The notes beneath the pieces are model-generated. The model made no database searches, was not told where the DNA came from, and saw only the letters and a list, made by a program, of their open reading frames with translations. A stretch of 64,000 nucleotides of DNA, from positions 62,001 to 126,000 of the forward strand of contig JAFEFF010000169.1 in assembly GCA_018240745.1 (NCBI GenBank), given 5' to 3'. Made by a program: the position numbers and the translations under genes. Below, piece after piece: positions 16,017 to 24,965 of the stretch (its first letter is position 1; each line of letters starts with the position of its first letter). The DNA is from Pseudomonadota bacterium (GTDB taxonomy: Bacteria; Pseudomonadota; Alphaproteobacteria; Reyranellales; Reyranellaceae).

Positions 16017-16966
16017 GCGGGCAGCCGGCAGAGGAAGTCGTGGGCCGTGCTCGCATGATGCCGCGGGATCGCGTGCTTGCAGGTCTCGTCGGCGAAGTCG
16101 CAGCGTTCGCGGAAGGCGCAGCCTTCGAAGTCGGGACCGACGCGCGGCACGGTGCCGGGAATGGCGCCGAGCGGCTGGTCGCGTCGGATCTTGCCGGGCA
16201 CGGGCACGCAGCGCAGCAGGCCCTGCGTGTAGGGATGCCTGGGATTGGCGAACAGCTCGGCGGTCGGCGCGCTCTCGACCACCTCGCCGGCGTACATCAC
16301 CGACACCCGCGTCGCGACGCGCGCGACGATGCCGAGATCGTGGGTGATCAAGAGCAGGCCGAGACCGAGATCGCGTTGCAGGCCGGCGAGCAGTCGCAGG
16401 ATCTGCGCCTGCACCGTGACGTCGAGCGCGGTGGTCGGTTCGTCGGCGATCAGGAGCTGCGGATCGCACATCAGCGCCATGGCGATCATCACCCGCTGGC
16501 GCAGGCCGCCCGAAAGCTGGTGCGGGAACTGGCCGAGCCGCATGCCCGGCGCGGTGATGCCGACGCGTGCCAGCAGGTCGGCGGCGCGGTCGGTCGCGGC
16601 GCGCTGGCTGGCGCGCTTGTGGCGGCGCAGCACCTCGGTCATCTGCGAGCCGACCGTGTAGGCCGGGTTGAGGCTGGTCATCGGCTCCTGGAAGATCATC
16701 GCCATGGCATTGCCGCGCAGCCGCGCCATGCCGCTGTCCGAGAGCTTCAGCAGGTCTTCGCCCTGGAAGGCGAGCCGCTCGGCGCGGCGCCGGGCATTGC
16801 GCACCAGCAGGTTCATGACCGACAGCGCCGTCACCGACTTGCCGCAGCCCGATTCGCCCACCAGGCAGTGCGTCTCGCCGGGCGCCACGGCGAGCGAGGC
16901 GCCGCGCACCGCGGCGGTCCGGCCGAAGGTCACCTCGAGCTTCTCGATTTCGAGCAGCGCCGTCAT
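16013..16966 (-). CDS. Peptide-type ABC transporter ATP-binding protein (DppD/OppD class)
   Basis: A 317-residue ATPase: Walker A GESGCGKSV near 38-45, Q-loop MIFQEPMTSLNPAYTVG, signature LSGGLRQRVMIAMAL (Gly-Leu replacing the usual Gly-Met), Walker B LLIADEPTTALD, switch LITHDLG, and an oligopeptide C-terminal domain FEGCAFRERCDFADETCK. Together with the following ATPase it forms the heterodimeric motor of the importer. ATGA overlaps join it to the permease gene before it and the ATPase gene after it. Confidence 0.92.
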   Translation of the reverse strand: MTALLEIEKLEVTFGRTAAVRGASLAVAPGETHCLVGESGCGKSVTALSVMNLLVRNARRRAERLAFQGEDLLKLSDSGMARLRGNAMAMIFQEPMTSLNPAYTVGSQMTEVLRRHKRASQRAATDRAADLLARVGITAPGMRLGQFPHQLSGGLRQRVMIAMALMCDPQLLIADEPTTALDVTVQAQILRLLAGLQRDLGLGLLLITHDLGIVARVATRVSVMYAGEVVESAPTAELFANPRHPYTQGLLRCVPVPGKIRRDQPLGAIPGTVPRVGPDFEGCAFRERCDFADETCKHAIPRHHASTAHDFLCRLPA

Positions 16967-17799
16967 GTGTCGGACCTCGCGCCCAGCATGTCGCGCAGGC
17001 CGTCGCCCAGCAGGTTGATGCCCAGCACCAGCACGAACAGGCAGACGCCGGGGATCACGATCACCCAGGGGCTGAAGAACATGTAGTCCTTGGCTTCGGC
17101 GATCATCAGGCCCCATGACGGCAGCGGCGGCGGCACGCCGAGACCGAGGAAGGAGAGCGCCGCCTCGAGCAGGATGGCCAGCGCGATCTCCAGCGTGGCC
17201 ACGACGACGAGGTGGCTCGCGATGTTGGGCAGCACTTCGCCGGCCAGGATGCGGAAGCGCGAGCAGCCGGCACACCAGGCGGCGGCGACGAAGTCGAGAT
17301 TGCGCACCTGCATGGTGGTCGAGCGCGCGACCACGGCGAAGCGCTCCCATAGCAGCAGGCCGAGGGTGATCATCAGCAGGGTCATCGAGCTGCCGAGCAG
17401 GCCGACCACCGCCAGCGCCACCAGCACGACCGGCAGCGACAATCGCGTGGTGATGGCGAACAGCACCACGTCGTCGACCCGGCCGCCCATGAAGCCGCCC
17501 AGCACGCCGAGCGTGATGCCGATCACGCCCGACACCAGGCTCACCGAGACGCCGATCATCATCGAGATGCGGCAGCCGTAGATCAGGCGCGCGAGGTAGT
17601 CGCGGCCGAGCTGGTCGGTGCCGAGCAGGTGGTTGGGATCGGTGCCCGGCATCCAGAACGGCACCAGCAGCCGCTTGCCGAGATCCTGCGCGAACGGGTC
17701 GTGCGGCACCAGCAGCGGGGCGAAGACCGCGCAGAAGGCGGCGATGCCGACGATGATCGCGCCCGCCCACGTCCCGGCGTTGCGCCAGCCCCGCCTCAT
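16963..17799 (-). CDS. ABC transporter permease (DppC/OppC class)
   Basis: A 278-residue inner-membrane protein. An N-terminal OppC_N segment (about 10-32) precedes the motif LGTDQLGRDYLARLIYGCRIS typical of DppC permeases, then five membrane segments, with the EAA loop in the region of AAWCAGCSRFRILAGEVLPN. Forms the translocation path with the DppB-like partner. The start at 17799 overlaps the stop of that partner (ATGA). The Cys-Ala-Gly-Cys at the EAA loop is a slightly unusual replacement of the usual A-L-G-A. Confidence 0.9.
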   Translation of the reverse strand: MRRGWRNAGTWAGAIIVGIAAFCAVFAPLLVPHDPFAQDLGKRLLVPFWMPGTDPNHLLGTDQLGRDYLARLIYGCRISMMIGVSVSLVSGVIGITLGVLGGFMGGRVDDVVLFAITTRLSLPVVLVALAVVGLLGSSMTLLMITLGLLLWERFAVVARSTTMQVRNLDFVAAAWCAGCSRFRILAGEVLPNIASHLVVVATLEIALAILLEAALSFLGLGVPPPLPSWGLMIAEAKDYMFFSPWVIVIPGVCLFVLVLGINLLGDGLRDMLGARSDT

Positions 17800-18713
17800 G
17801 CGCCGCGCAGCCTGGGATCGAGCACGGCGTTCAGCAGGTCGGCCAGCATGGTCAGCCCGACATAGATCACCGCCAGGACCAGCACGACCGCCTGCACCAC
17901 CGGGAAGTCGTTCTTGGCGATGCTCTCCCAGGCGAGGAAGCCGACGCCGTGCAGGGCGAACACCTGCTCGATCACGATCGAGCCGCCGAGCATGAAGCCG
18001 AGCTGCACGGCGGCGATCGCCACCACCGGGATCGCCGCATTGCGCAGGGCGTGCTTCAGCAGGATCGAGGCGCGCGACAGGCCCTTGGCGCGGGCCGTGC
18101 GGATATAGTCGCTGGCCATCGCCTGGATCATGCCGGCGCGCGTCAGGCGGGTGAGGGCGGGAATGGCCGAGAAGGCCAGCACGACGCCGGGCATGATGTA
18201 GCTCTGCCACGACTCGGTGCCGGAGATCGGCAGCCAGCCGAGCTGCAGGCCGAATATGATCATCAGCAGCAGCCCGAGCCAGAAGGACGGCATCGCCTGG
18301 CCGAGCAGCGCCACCACCTGCACCAGCCGGTCGAACGCCGTGTTCTCCCTGACCGCGGCGAGGATGCCGAGCGGCAGCGACACCACGAGCGCGATCACCA
18401 ATCCGGTCAGGCCGAGCGTCAGGGTCACGGGCATGCGCTCGCCGATCAATTCCGAGACGCGGCGCTTGAAGAAGAAGCTCTCGCCGAGATCGCCCAGGCT
18501 GGCGCGGCCGACCCAGTCGAAGAACTGCGTGAGCAGCGGGCGGTCGAGCCCGTAGGCCTTGCGGACCGCGTCGATGTCGGCCTGCGTCGCGTTGGGCCCG
18601 GCGATCGAGATCGCGAGGTCGCCGGACAGGCGCGTCATGACGAAGGCGAGCGTCATCACGGTCGCGGCGACGAGCAGCGCCACGATCAGGCGGCGGATGA
18701 AGAAGCGCAGCAT
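17796..18713 (-). CDS. ABC transporter permease (DppB/OppB class)
   Basis: A 305-residue permease with an N-terminal membrane segment (LRFFIRRLIVALLVAATVMT), the extracytoplasmic region AYGLDRPLLTQFFDWVGRASLGDLG typical of DppB, and a binding-protein-dependent transport domain. Its EAA loop reads YIRTARAKGLSRASILLKHALRN. First gene of a five-cistron minus-strand operon (permease, permease, ATPase, ATPase, monooxygenase). Start MLRFF is chosen because DppB proteins begin at the first membrane segment. Confidence 0.92.
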   Translation of the reverse strand: MLRFFIRRLIVALLVAATVMTLAFVMTRLSGDLAISIAGPNATQADIDAVRKAYGLDRPLLTQFFDWVGRASLGDLGESFFFKRRVSELIGERMPVTLTLGLTGLVIALVVSLPLGILAAVRENTAFDRLVQVVALLGQAMPSFWLGLLLMIIFGLQLGWLPISGTESWQSYIMPGVVLAFSAIPALTRLTRAGMIQAMASDYIRTARAKGLSRASILLKHALRNAAIPVVAIAAVQLGFMLGGSIVIEQVFALHGVGFLAWESIAKNDFPVVQAVVLVLAVIYVGLTMLADLLNAVLDPRLRGA

Positions 18714-18836
18714 GCGGGTCGAGCTTATGACGGTTCGTTCCGGAACGCGACCATGCAAGAGCGGGGCCGAATCGCCGGTGCACAAACCGTTGCGCCGGAC
18801 CTTGGCGCGGGCCGCGCACTGCTATATGGGAGAGTC

Positions 18837-19292
18837 ATGCCGGTCTTCACGAACCCGCGCAGCACGCCGAACTTCAGCAAGGCGCCGAGTCTTGAGGATG
18901 TCGAGTCGATCGCCGCCGAGGCGCTCGCGACGATTCCCGAGGAATTCCGGCGCCACGTCGGCAACGTGCGCATCCAGGTCGACGATTTTCCGTCGGACGA
19001 GGTGGAGAAGGCGATGGAGCTCGAGACTCCGTTCGATCTCCTCGGCCTCTATCAGGGCGTGTCGATGATGGAGCGCGGCGCCGGCCACGTCGCCAACGAC
19101 ATCGACCGCATCTTCCTCTACCGCCGTCCGATCCTCGACTACTGGTGCGAATCGGACGAGGACCTGCCGCACATCGTCCGGCACGTGCTGATCCACGAGA
19201 TCGGCCATCACTTCGGCATGAGCGACGACGACATGGAAGCGATCGAAGCGCGCGCCGAGGAGGAATCGCGCCGGGCCCAGCCCAGCGCCTGA
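18837..19292 (+). CDS. Small zincin-like metallopeptidase family protein
   Basis: A 151-residue protein of the minimal metallopeptidase family (DUF1025-type). The zinc motif HEIGHHFGMSD spans 120-130, giving the HExxHxxxxxD arrangement with Glu121 as catalytic base. The fold is small, without pro-region or signal, so it acts in the cytoplasm. GGGAGAG before the ATG is a good ribosome site, and a -10-like TATAT lies at 18823-18827. Natural substrates of the family are not established. It diverges from the ABC importer operon. Confidence 0.88.
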   Translation: MPVFTNPRSTPNFSKAPSLEDVESIAAEALATIPEEFRRHVGNVRIQVDDFPSDEVEKAMELETPFDLLGLYQGVSMMERGAGHVANDIDRIFLYRRPILDYWCESDEDLPHIVRHVLIHEIGHHFGMSDDDMEAIEARAEEESRRAQPSA

Positions 19293-19299
19293 AGCCTCA

Positions 19300-19448
19300 T
19301 CGTCTTTTGCCGGGGGCGCGCCATTCCAGTGTCATGCTCATGTGGACCGCGAGCCTCCGGCTCGCTCAAGTCTCATGAGCGAGCCGGAGGCTCGCGGTCC
19401 AAAAGAGCATGACGCGCCACTGGAATGGCGTGGCCCCGGCAAAGACGA
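19300..19448. repeat. Nested palindrome A: one palindrome inside another
   Basis: Two arms of about 70 bases mirror each other across a CTCATGAG centre (19372-19379). The outer part reads TTTTGCCGGGGGCGCGCCAT on the left and returns as ATGGCGTGGCCCCGGCAAAG on the right. The inner part is GGACCGCGAGCCTCCGGCTC and its complement. The outer module matches palindrome C at 30.0 kb; the inner module matches palindrome D at 40.6 kb with compensating base changes. CATG stands on both sides of the inner module. It fills the convergent gap between the metallopeptidase and DUF1254 genes. Confidence 0.85.
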
Positions 19449-19459
19449 TCATGCCCCGG

Positions 19460-20866
19460 TTAGCTCACGCGTTTCACCGCCGGCGCCTGCCAACTGGCGT
19501 CGATCAGTGGCCCGGCAGGCTCGTAGGCGCGCAGCACCAGGCGCATCGGGCCGGCCGGCGCCGGCAGCCAGTTGGCCTCGCGTCCCTCGTCCGGCCGATC
19601 GTGCTGCAGGTGGATTTCCAGCGCACCGTCAGGACCATGAACGAGGCCGTGCGTGCGATCGCCGATGGCGTAGCGGCCGATCGGATTGTCGGTGAAGAAG
19701 GCGCGGCCCTCGGGCGTCACCTCGTACATCGACAGCGACCAGAACGCCCCGGCGGGCGGCAGCCGGCCGGGTTCGAAGCGCAGCAGGTAGCGGTTCCTGC
19801 CGTCGAACGGCTGGCCCTCGGCGTCGCTGCTGCACATCAGGTAGGTCGCCTCGGCGACCTCGAGCGCCGCCAGCCCGGTCAGGGCGATCACGGCGCGGTA
19901 GAGGTAGTCGTCGCCGAAATTGCCGAGATTGCGCTGCGGATAGCTCCAGCCATTGATCGTCGTGCCGAACTGGCGGCCGGGATTGCGGATCTCGTCGCGG
20001 GCGCGGATGATGCCGCGCTTGATGCTCTCGCGTTCGATCTCGCTGAAGGCGCGCAGGTCGTACTTGCGGCCGGGCCGCAGCCTGAGCGGCGCGAAGTCCT
20101 CGAGCACCGTCTTGTCGCGCTCGCCGAGCGGGCTTTCGCCCAGCGCGCGCATGCCGACCTCGAACAGGTCGAACGGATCGCCCGGGTTGACCCGCGGCCA
20201 GTCCGCGACCGGCTCCGGCGGCGGCGTGGTGCGCTGGCGCATCAGCTCCTGGGTTTCGAGGATGCGCCTTTCGTTGCGCATGTCGGGACTCTCCAGCAGG
20301 ACGCGCGACTGCAGCGTCCACACCGTCTCCTGGTCGGGCGGCCCGTCGACCAGGATGCGGCCGAGCAGCCACACGCTGTTGGTCGGCGCCCGCACCATCT
20401 CCACGTCGCGGTCGGCGACACCCTTCCAGCTCGGCCCGACGATCATGCGCGGCCCGGGCCGATTGCCGTCGAGCCGGCGCGAGACACACGCGAAGTTGTC
20501 GGTGAACAGGCTCATGAAGGCGAAGCTGTAGTAGCGGCCGCCCATGTCCGGCACGGTGAGGAACACCGGCTCGACCGAGAGATCGAGCCATGCCGAGGAG
20601 TAGAGCGTGTCGGCGTTCGGCGTGGTGACGGCGCGCGAACGATGGGTCGCGAGCGTCGGTACGTGCAGGATGTGGTTCAGCTGCTGCCGCGCCCGATTCT
20701 TCTCGTCGACCGTCGCATTCCAGCGCGTGCGGTACATCTCGTAGACCGGGAACAGGTAGATCGCCGCGCGGCGCGCCAGCTCCTCGAGCATCGGCTTCTC
20801 CTGCGCGCGGGCGAGCGCCGGCGCCGAGAGCGCGGCCCCGAGCACCCACCGGCGCGTCGCTTTCAT
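19460..20866 (-). CDS. DUF1254/DUF1214 domain protein, exported
   Basis: A 468-residue protein with a twin-arginine-like signal (MKATRRWVLGAALSAPALARA). The DUF1254 domain (about 40-180) includes LYSSAWLDLSVEPVFLTVPD and YYSFAFMSLFTDNFA; the DUF1214 domain (about 340-460) includes FWSLSMYE, FFTDNPIGRYAIGDR and ANWLPAPAGPMRLVLRAYEP. The family is widespread in soil bacteria with no proven reaction. The start at 20866 gives a full signal and overlaps the stop of the DNA glycosylase gene (ATGA), so they are coupled. Confidence 0.85.
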   Translation of the reverse strand: MKATRRWVLGAALSAPALARAQEKPMLEELARRAAIYLFPVYEMYRTRWNATVDEKNRARQQLNHILHVPTLATHRSRAVTTPNADTLYSSAWLDLSVEPVFLTVPDMGGRYYSFAFMSLFTDNFACVSRRLDGNRPGPRMIVGPSWKGVADRDVEMVRAPTNSVWLLGRILVDGPPDQETVWTLQSRVLLESPDMRNERRILETQELMRQRTTPPPEPVADWPRVNPGDPFDLFEVGMRALGESPLGERDKTVLEDFAPLRLRPGRKYDLRAFSEIERESIKRGIIRARDEIRNPGRQFGTTINGWSYPQRNLGNFGDDYLYRAVIALTGLAALEVAEATYLMCSSDAEGQPFDGRNRYLLRFEPGRLPPAGAFWSLSMYEVTPEGRAFFTDNPIGRYAIGDRTHGLVHGPDGALEIHLQHDRPDEGREANWLPAPAGPMRLVLRAYEPAGPLIDASWQAPAVKRVS

Positions 20867-21405
20867 GCCGCACGCTCGCGGGCGAGCCGCCGCTCCATCA
20901 CGAACGCCGCCGCCGCGCGCCACGGCGCGATCGTCCAGAACGAGCGGGCGCGGCCCGACGGCGAGGCGAGCACGAACACCACGGCGCCTTCCAGCAACCC
21001 GGCTTGCCGGCCGTAGGCCGGCGCCTTGATGCCGAGGGCGAGGGAGGCGGCGTGCTTGCTGGTGAAGGCGATCGCGGCGGGCCGGTACTTCGCGACCTTG
21101 GCGTGCAGCGACCTGGCGTCCATCGCGTGCGCGCTCAGCTCATGGTCCGAGCCGTACTCGGTCTTGTTGAGATCGGTCAGGCCGATGCCCCATTCGAGCA
21201 GCTCGGGGTAGCGCTGCGGCGTGAAGCGCTCCGGCGTCAGGCCGACGGCGTGCAGGGTCGCCCAGAAGGCGTTTCCCGGATTGGCGTAGTAGGCGCGCGC
21301 CTTGAAGGAGGCGGGGCTGGGCGCGGTGCCGCAGAACACCAGGTCGAGGCCCGGCGCCAGCAGGTCCGGCACCAGATGCCTGGTGCGGCTGGCTGCCCGC
21401 GGCAC
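20863..21405 (-). CDS. Mismatch-specific DNA glycosylase, Mug/TDG-like with altered active site
   Basis: A 180-residue uracil-DNA-glycosylase superfamily protein in the Mug/TDG branch. The first motif reads LVFCGTAPSPASFKARAYYA, followed by NPGNAFWATLHAVGL and the C-terminal strand region VVFVLASPSG. In E. coli Mug the first motif is GINPG with the catalytic Asn; here the corresponding residues are GTAPS, so that Asn is missing. It may use another residue or prefer a different damaged base. Start is a GTG preceded by GAGGT. Coupled to the DUF1254 gene after it. Family call is firm; substrate is not. Confidence 0.8.
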   Translation of the reverse strand: MPRAASRTRHLVPDLLAPGLDLVFCGTAPSPASFKARAYYANPGNAFWATLHAVGLTPERFTPQRYPELLEWGIGLTDLNKTEYGSDHELSAHAMDARSLHAKVAKYRPAAIAFTSKHAASLALGIKAPAYGRQAGLLEGAVVFVLASPSGRARSFWTIAPWRAAAAFVMERRLARERAA

Positions 21406-21544
21406 CGATCACCTCACCACGGTGCGCGCTGCGAACGGGGGCGCGGCCGGTGCCGCCAGGAAGGTGCGTCTCCACATGGCCGAAGATTGACTCAGCCGGG
21501 TCGGCTTTTCACCTTGTCTTCGCAAGCGATTGGGAGGAAGAGGC

Positions 21545-22699
21545 ATGAGGAAGATCGATCCGGCGGATGAAGCGCAGTTGTTCGCCACCATCGATCGCTG
21601 GGTCGAGCGCGAGGTGGCGCCGCGGGTCAAGGAGTTCGACCACGCCGACAGGTGGCCGGCCGAGATCGTCGAGCAGATGAAGGAGCTCGGCCTGTTCGGC
21701 GCCACGGTCAGCCAGGACTATGGCGGGCTCGGCCTGCCGGCCACGACCTACGCCCAGATCGTGATGAAGATATCGGCGGTGTGGATGGCGATCACCGGGA
21801 TCTTCAACTCGCACCTGATGCTGGCGCTGGCGGTCGAGAAATTCGGCACCGAGCCGCAGCGGCGCCACTGGCTGCCCAGGTTCGCCTCGGGCGAGATCCG
21901 CGGCGGCCTGGCCCTGACCGAGCCCAATGCCGGCACCGACCTGCAGGCGATCCGCATGACGGCACGGCGCGACAAGGGCGACTACGTCATCAACGGCACC
22001 AAGACCTGGATTTCGAACGGCATCGAGGGCTCGTGCTTCGCGCTGCTGGTCAAGACCAATCCCGAGGCGAGCCCGCGCTATTCCGGCATGAGCCTGTTCA
22101 TCGCGCCCAAGGGGCCGGGCTTCACGGTCGGCCGCAAGCTCGAGAAGCTCGGCTACCACTCGATCGATTCGGGTGAGCTGGTCTTCCAGGACTATCGCAT
22201 CCCGGCCGATCACCTGATCGGCGAGGTCGAGGGCCGCGGCTTCACCCAGGTGGCGGGCGGGCTGGAGCTCGGCCGCATCAACGTCGCGGCGCGCGGCGTC
22301 GGCATTGCCGAAGGCGCGCTCAGGCTCGCGACGGACTATGCGCAGCTTCGCCACACCTTCGGCAAGCCGATCATCGAGCACCAGGCGATCGCGCTGAAGA
22401 TCGGCGAGATGGCGACGCGCGCCCGCGCGGCGCGGCTGCTGACCCTGGATGCGGCACAGGCCTTCGATCGCGGCGACCGCTGCGACATGGAGGCGGGCAT
22501 GGCGAAGTACTTCGCCTCCGAGGCGGCGCTGGAGAACAGCACCGAATCGATGCGCATCCACGGCGCCTACGGTTACTCGAAGGAATACGACATCGAGCGG
22601 CTCTATCGCGACGCGCCGCTGACCTGCATCGGCGAGGGCACCAACGAGATGCAGCGCCTGATCATCGCCCGCCAGTGGGCGCGCCGGAGCCAGGCATGA
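21545..22699 (+). CDS. Acyl-CoA dehydrogenase
   Basis: A 384-residue flavoprotein with the normal three-domain layout. FAD and substrate motifs are LALTEPNAGTDLQAIRMTA (about 120-140) and TKTWISNG; the C-terminal helical domain ends with GAYGYSKEYDIERLYRDAP and IGEGTNEMQRLIIARQ. It oxidises an acyl-CoA to the enoyl-CoA, passing electrons to ETF. A strong GGGAGGAAGAGG site supports the start. First gene of a four-cistron operon with two CoA transferases and an amidohydrolase, every junction being an ATGA overlap. Confidence 0.92.
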   Translation: MRKIDPADEAQLFATIDRWVEREVAPRVKEFDHADRWPAEIVEQMKELGLFGATVSQDYGGLGLPATTYAQIVMKISAVWMAITGIFNSHLMLALAVEKFGTEPQRRHWLPRFASGEIRGGLALTEPNAGTDLQAIRMTARRDKGDYVINGTKTWISNGIEGSCFALLVKTNPEASPRYSGMSLFIAPKGPGFTVGRKLEKLGYHSIDSGELVFQDYRIPADHLIGEVEGRGFTQVAGGLELGRINVAARGVGIAEGALRLATDYAQLRHTFGKPIIEHQAIALKIGEMATRARAARLLTLDAAQAFDRGDRCDMEAGMAKYFASEAALENSTESMRIHGAYGYSKEYDIERLYRDAPLTCIGEGTNEMQRLIIARQWARRSQA

Positions 22700-23853
22700 G
22701 CGCCGCCAGGCCGCCCTCGTCGAAGCCACTGGCCGGCATCCGTGTCCTGACGCTGGAGCAGTTCGGCGCCGGCCCCTACGGCACCATGTTCATGGCCGAG
22801 CTCGGCGCCGAGGTCATCAAGGTCGAGGCGCCCGAGGGCGATCCCTCGCGCCAGGTCGGGCCGTATCGCCTGGGCAAGGACGACAGCGAATACTTCCAGG
22901 CCTGGAACCTCGGCAAGAAGAGCGTGACGCTCGATTTGAAGTCGAAGGACGGCCGCGCGAAGTTCGAGGCGCTGGCCAGGACGGCCGACTGCGTGGTCAA
23001 CAACATGCGCGGCACCCAGCCGGCCAGGCTCGGCATCGACTATGCGAGCCTGAAGCATCTCAATCCCTCGATCGTCTGCCTGCACATCTCGGCTTACGGC
23101 CGAAGCAACGAGCGGGCGGATTGGCCGGGCTACGATTTCCTGATGCAGTCCGAAGCCGGGCTGATGGAACTGACCGGCGATCCCGACGGCCCGCCGACGC
23201 GCGTGGGCGTGTCGCTGATCGACAGCATGAGCGGGCTCACCGGCACGGTCGGGCTGCTGGCCTGCCTGTTGCGCGCCAAGACCACGGGGCAGGGCTGCGA
23301 CGTCGATACCTGCCTGTACGACGTCGCCATGCACCAGCTCACTTATCCCGGCCTGTGGTACCTGAACGAGGGCGACGTCTCGCCGCGTGTGCCGCGCAGC
23401 GCGCATCTGTCTCTCGCGCCGGTGCAGACATTCCCGACCGCCGACGGCTGGATCTTCATCATGTGCATGACCCAGAAGTTCTGGGTGTCGCTGGTGCAGG
23501 CGATGGACCGCACCGACCTGCTGGACGACCCGCGCTTCCCGGATCCCAACACGCGCGCCAGGAACCGCGCGGCACTCACCGACGCGCTCGATCCGACCTT
23601 CCGCACCCGCACCACTGCGGCGTGGCTGGAGACGTTGAACGGCGTGCTGCCGGCGGCGCCCGTCCATCGTCTCGACCAGGCGCTCGATTCCGATTTCGCC
23701 CGGGCGACCGGCATGGTCTCGTCCGTGCCGCATCCGGCGAAGGGCACCTTGCGCGTATTGGCCAATCCCATCCGCATCGACGGCGAGCGGCCGGCGCAGG
23801 CCGCCTGCTCAGCCCTCGGCGCCGACAACGCTCTGGTGGACAAGCAAGCATGA
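22696..23853 (+). CDS. Family III CoA transferase (CaiB/BaiF), first copy
   Basis: A 385-residue class III CoA transferase. N-terminal signature LAGIRVLTLEQFGAGPYGTM and AELGAEVIKVEAPEGDPSR, then YFQAWNLGKKSVTLDLKSKDG; the likely catalytic Asp is D147 in GYDFLMQSEAGLM. Such enzymes swap CoA between carboxylic acids through a covalent aspartyl intermediate and work as interlocked dimers. Overlaps both neighbours by ATGA. It shares the operon with a second, divergent CoA transferase; the two may form a heterodimer or serve two steps. Confidence 0.9.
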   Translation: MSAARPPSSKPLAGIRVLTLEQFGAGPYGTMFMAELGAEVIKVEAPEGDPSRQVGPYRLGKDDSEYFQAWNLGKKSVTLDLKSKDGRAKFEALARTADCVVNNMRGTQPARLGIDYASLKHLNPSIVCLHISAYGRSNERADWPGYDFLMQSEAGLMELTGDPDGPPTRVGVSLIDSMSGLTGTVGLLACLLRAKTTGQGCDVDTCLYDVAMHQLTYPGLWYLNEGDVSPRVPRSAHLSLAPVQTFPTADGWIFIMCMTQKFWVSLVQAMDRTDLLDDPRFPDPNTRARNRAALTDALDPTFRTRTTAAWLETLNGVLPAAPVHRLDQALDSDFARATGMVSSVPHPAKGTLRVLANPIRIDGERPAQAACSALGADNALVDKQA

Positions 23854-24965
23854 AGCTCGAAGGCATCAAGGTCGTCGACCTCTCCTGGTTCCTGCCGGGG
23901 CCGTATCTCACGCTGGCGCTGGCCGACCACGGCGCCACGGTCATCAAGGTCGAGCCGCCCGGCGAGGGCGATCCCGGCCGCCACATCCGGCCGCCCGACG
24001 AGCGCACCTCGGTGTTCTTCCGCAACATGGCGCGCGGCAAGAAGAGCGTCGTGCTCGACCTCAAGGGCGAGCAGGGCCGCGCCGATCTCTTCCGCCTGGC
24101 CGCGGAGGCGGACGTGATCGTCGAGTCGTTCCGGCCGGGAGTCGCGGCGCGCTTCGGCATCTCCTACGACGCGGTGAAGGCGGTGAACCCCGGCATCGTC
24201 TACTGCTCGATCAGCGCCTTCGGCCAGGACGGCGCCTATCCCGGCCGCGCCGCCCACGATCTCGCGCTCGAGGCGATGACCGGCGTGCTCAGCCTGACCC
24301 TGGGCGACGACAACCGGCCGGCGGTGCCCGGCATCCCGATCGCCGACCTGGTGAGCGGCCTGCATGGCCTGTCGGGCGTGCTGATGGCGCTGCTGCGCCG
24401 CACGACCACGGGCAAGGGCGACTACATCGACGTCTCGATGCACGAGGCGCTGATGGCGTCGTGCGCCAACGTGGTCGGCGAGGCCTTCACCGAGGGCAGG
24501 CAGCCCGACGTGAAGAACCAGCGCACCACCGGCGGCTCCGCCTTCTATCGCACCTACGATACGGCGGACGGCCGCCAGCTCGTGCTGGCCGGGCAGGAGA
24601 TGAAGTTCATCCGCAACCTGCTGACGGCGCTCGGCAAGCCGGAGTTCATCGATCTCTGCGTCTGGCCGGGCGCGCACCAGAAGCCGGTGCACGATTTCCT
24701 GGCTGCGACCTTCAAGGCCAGGCCGCTGGCTCACTGGATGAACTGGCTGGCGACGCTCGACATCTGCTACGGCCCGGTCAACACCCTGCCCGAGGCGATC
24801 GAGGACGCGAATCTGCTGAAGCGGCGCGCGATCGTCGTTTCGGATGACGGTCGCAAGCACTTCGCGCCGGCGGTGCGCTTCAGGGACGAGCCGTCGCAGC
24901 CCCTTTATCGCGAGCCGCTGCTGGGCGAGCATACGAAGGAAATCCTGCGAGGACCGAAGCCATGA
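23850..24965 (+). CDS. Family III CoA transferase (CaiB/BaiF), second copy
   Basis: A 371-residue class III CoA transferase: LEGIKVVDLSWFLPGPYLTL, ADHGATVIKVEPPGEGDPGR, NMARGKKSVVLDLKGEQG, and likely catalytic Asp137 in RAAHDLALEAMTGVLS. It differs clearly from the first copy (different active-site surroundings, 14 residues shorter), so this is not a recent duplication. Coupled by ATGA to the gene before and the amidohydrolase after. Function in the pathway is inferred: activation of a carboxylic acid that the dehydrogenase then oxidises. Confidence 0.9.
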   Translation: MKLEGIKVVDLSWFLPGPYLTLALADHGATVIKVEPPGEGDPGRHIRPPDERTSVFFRNMARGKKSVVLDLKGEQGRADLFRLAAEADVIVESFRPGVAARFGISYDAVKAVNPGIVYCSISAFGQDGAYPGRAAHDLALEAMTGVLSLTLGDDNRPAVPGIPIADLVSGLHGLSGVLMALLRRTTTGKGDYIDVSMHEALMASCANVVGEAFTEGRQPDVKNQRTTGGSAFYRTYDTADGRQLVLAGQEMKFIRNLLTALGKPEFIDLCVWPGAHQKPVHDFLAATFKARPLAHWMNWLATLDICYGPVNTLPEAIEDANLLKRRAIVVSDDGRKHFAPAVRFRDEPSQPLYREPLLGEHTKEILRGPKP

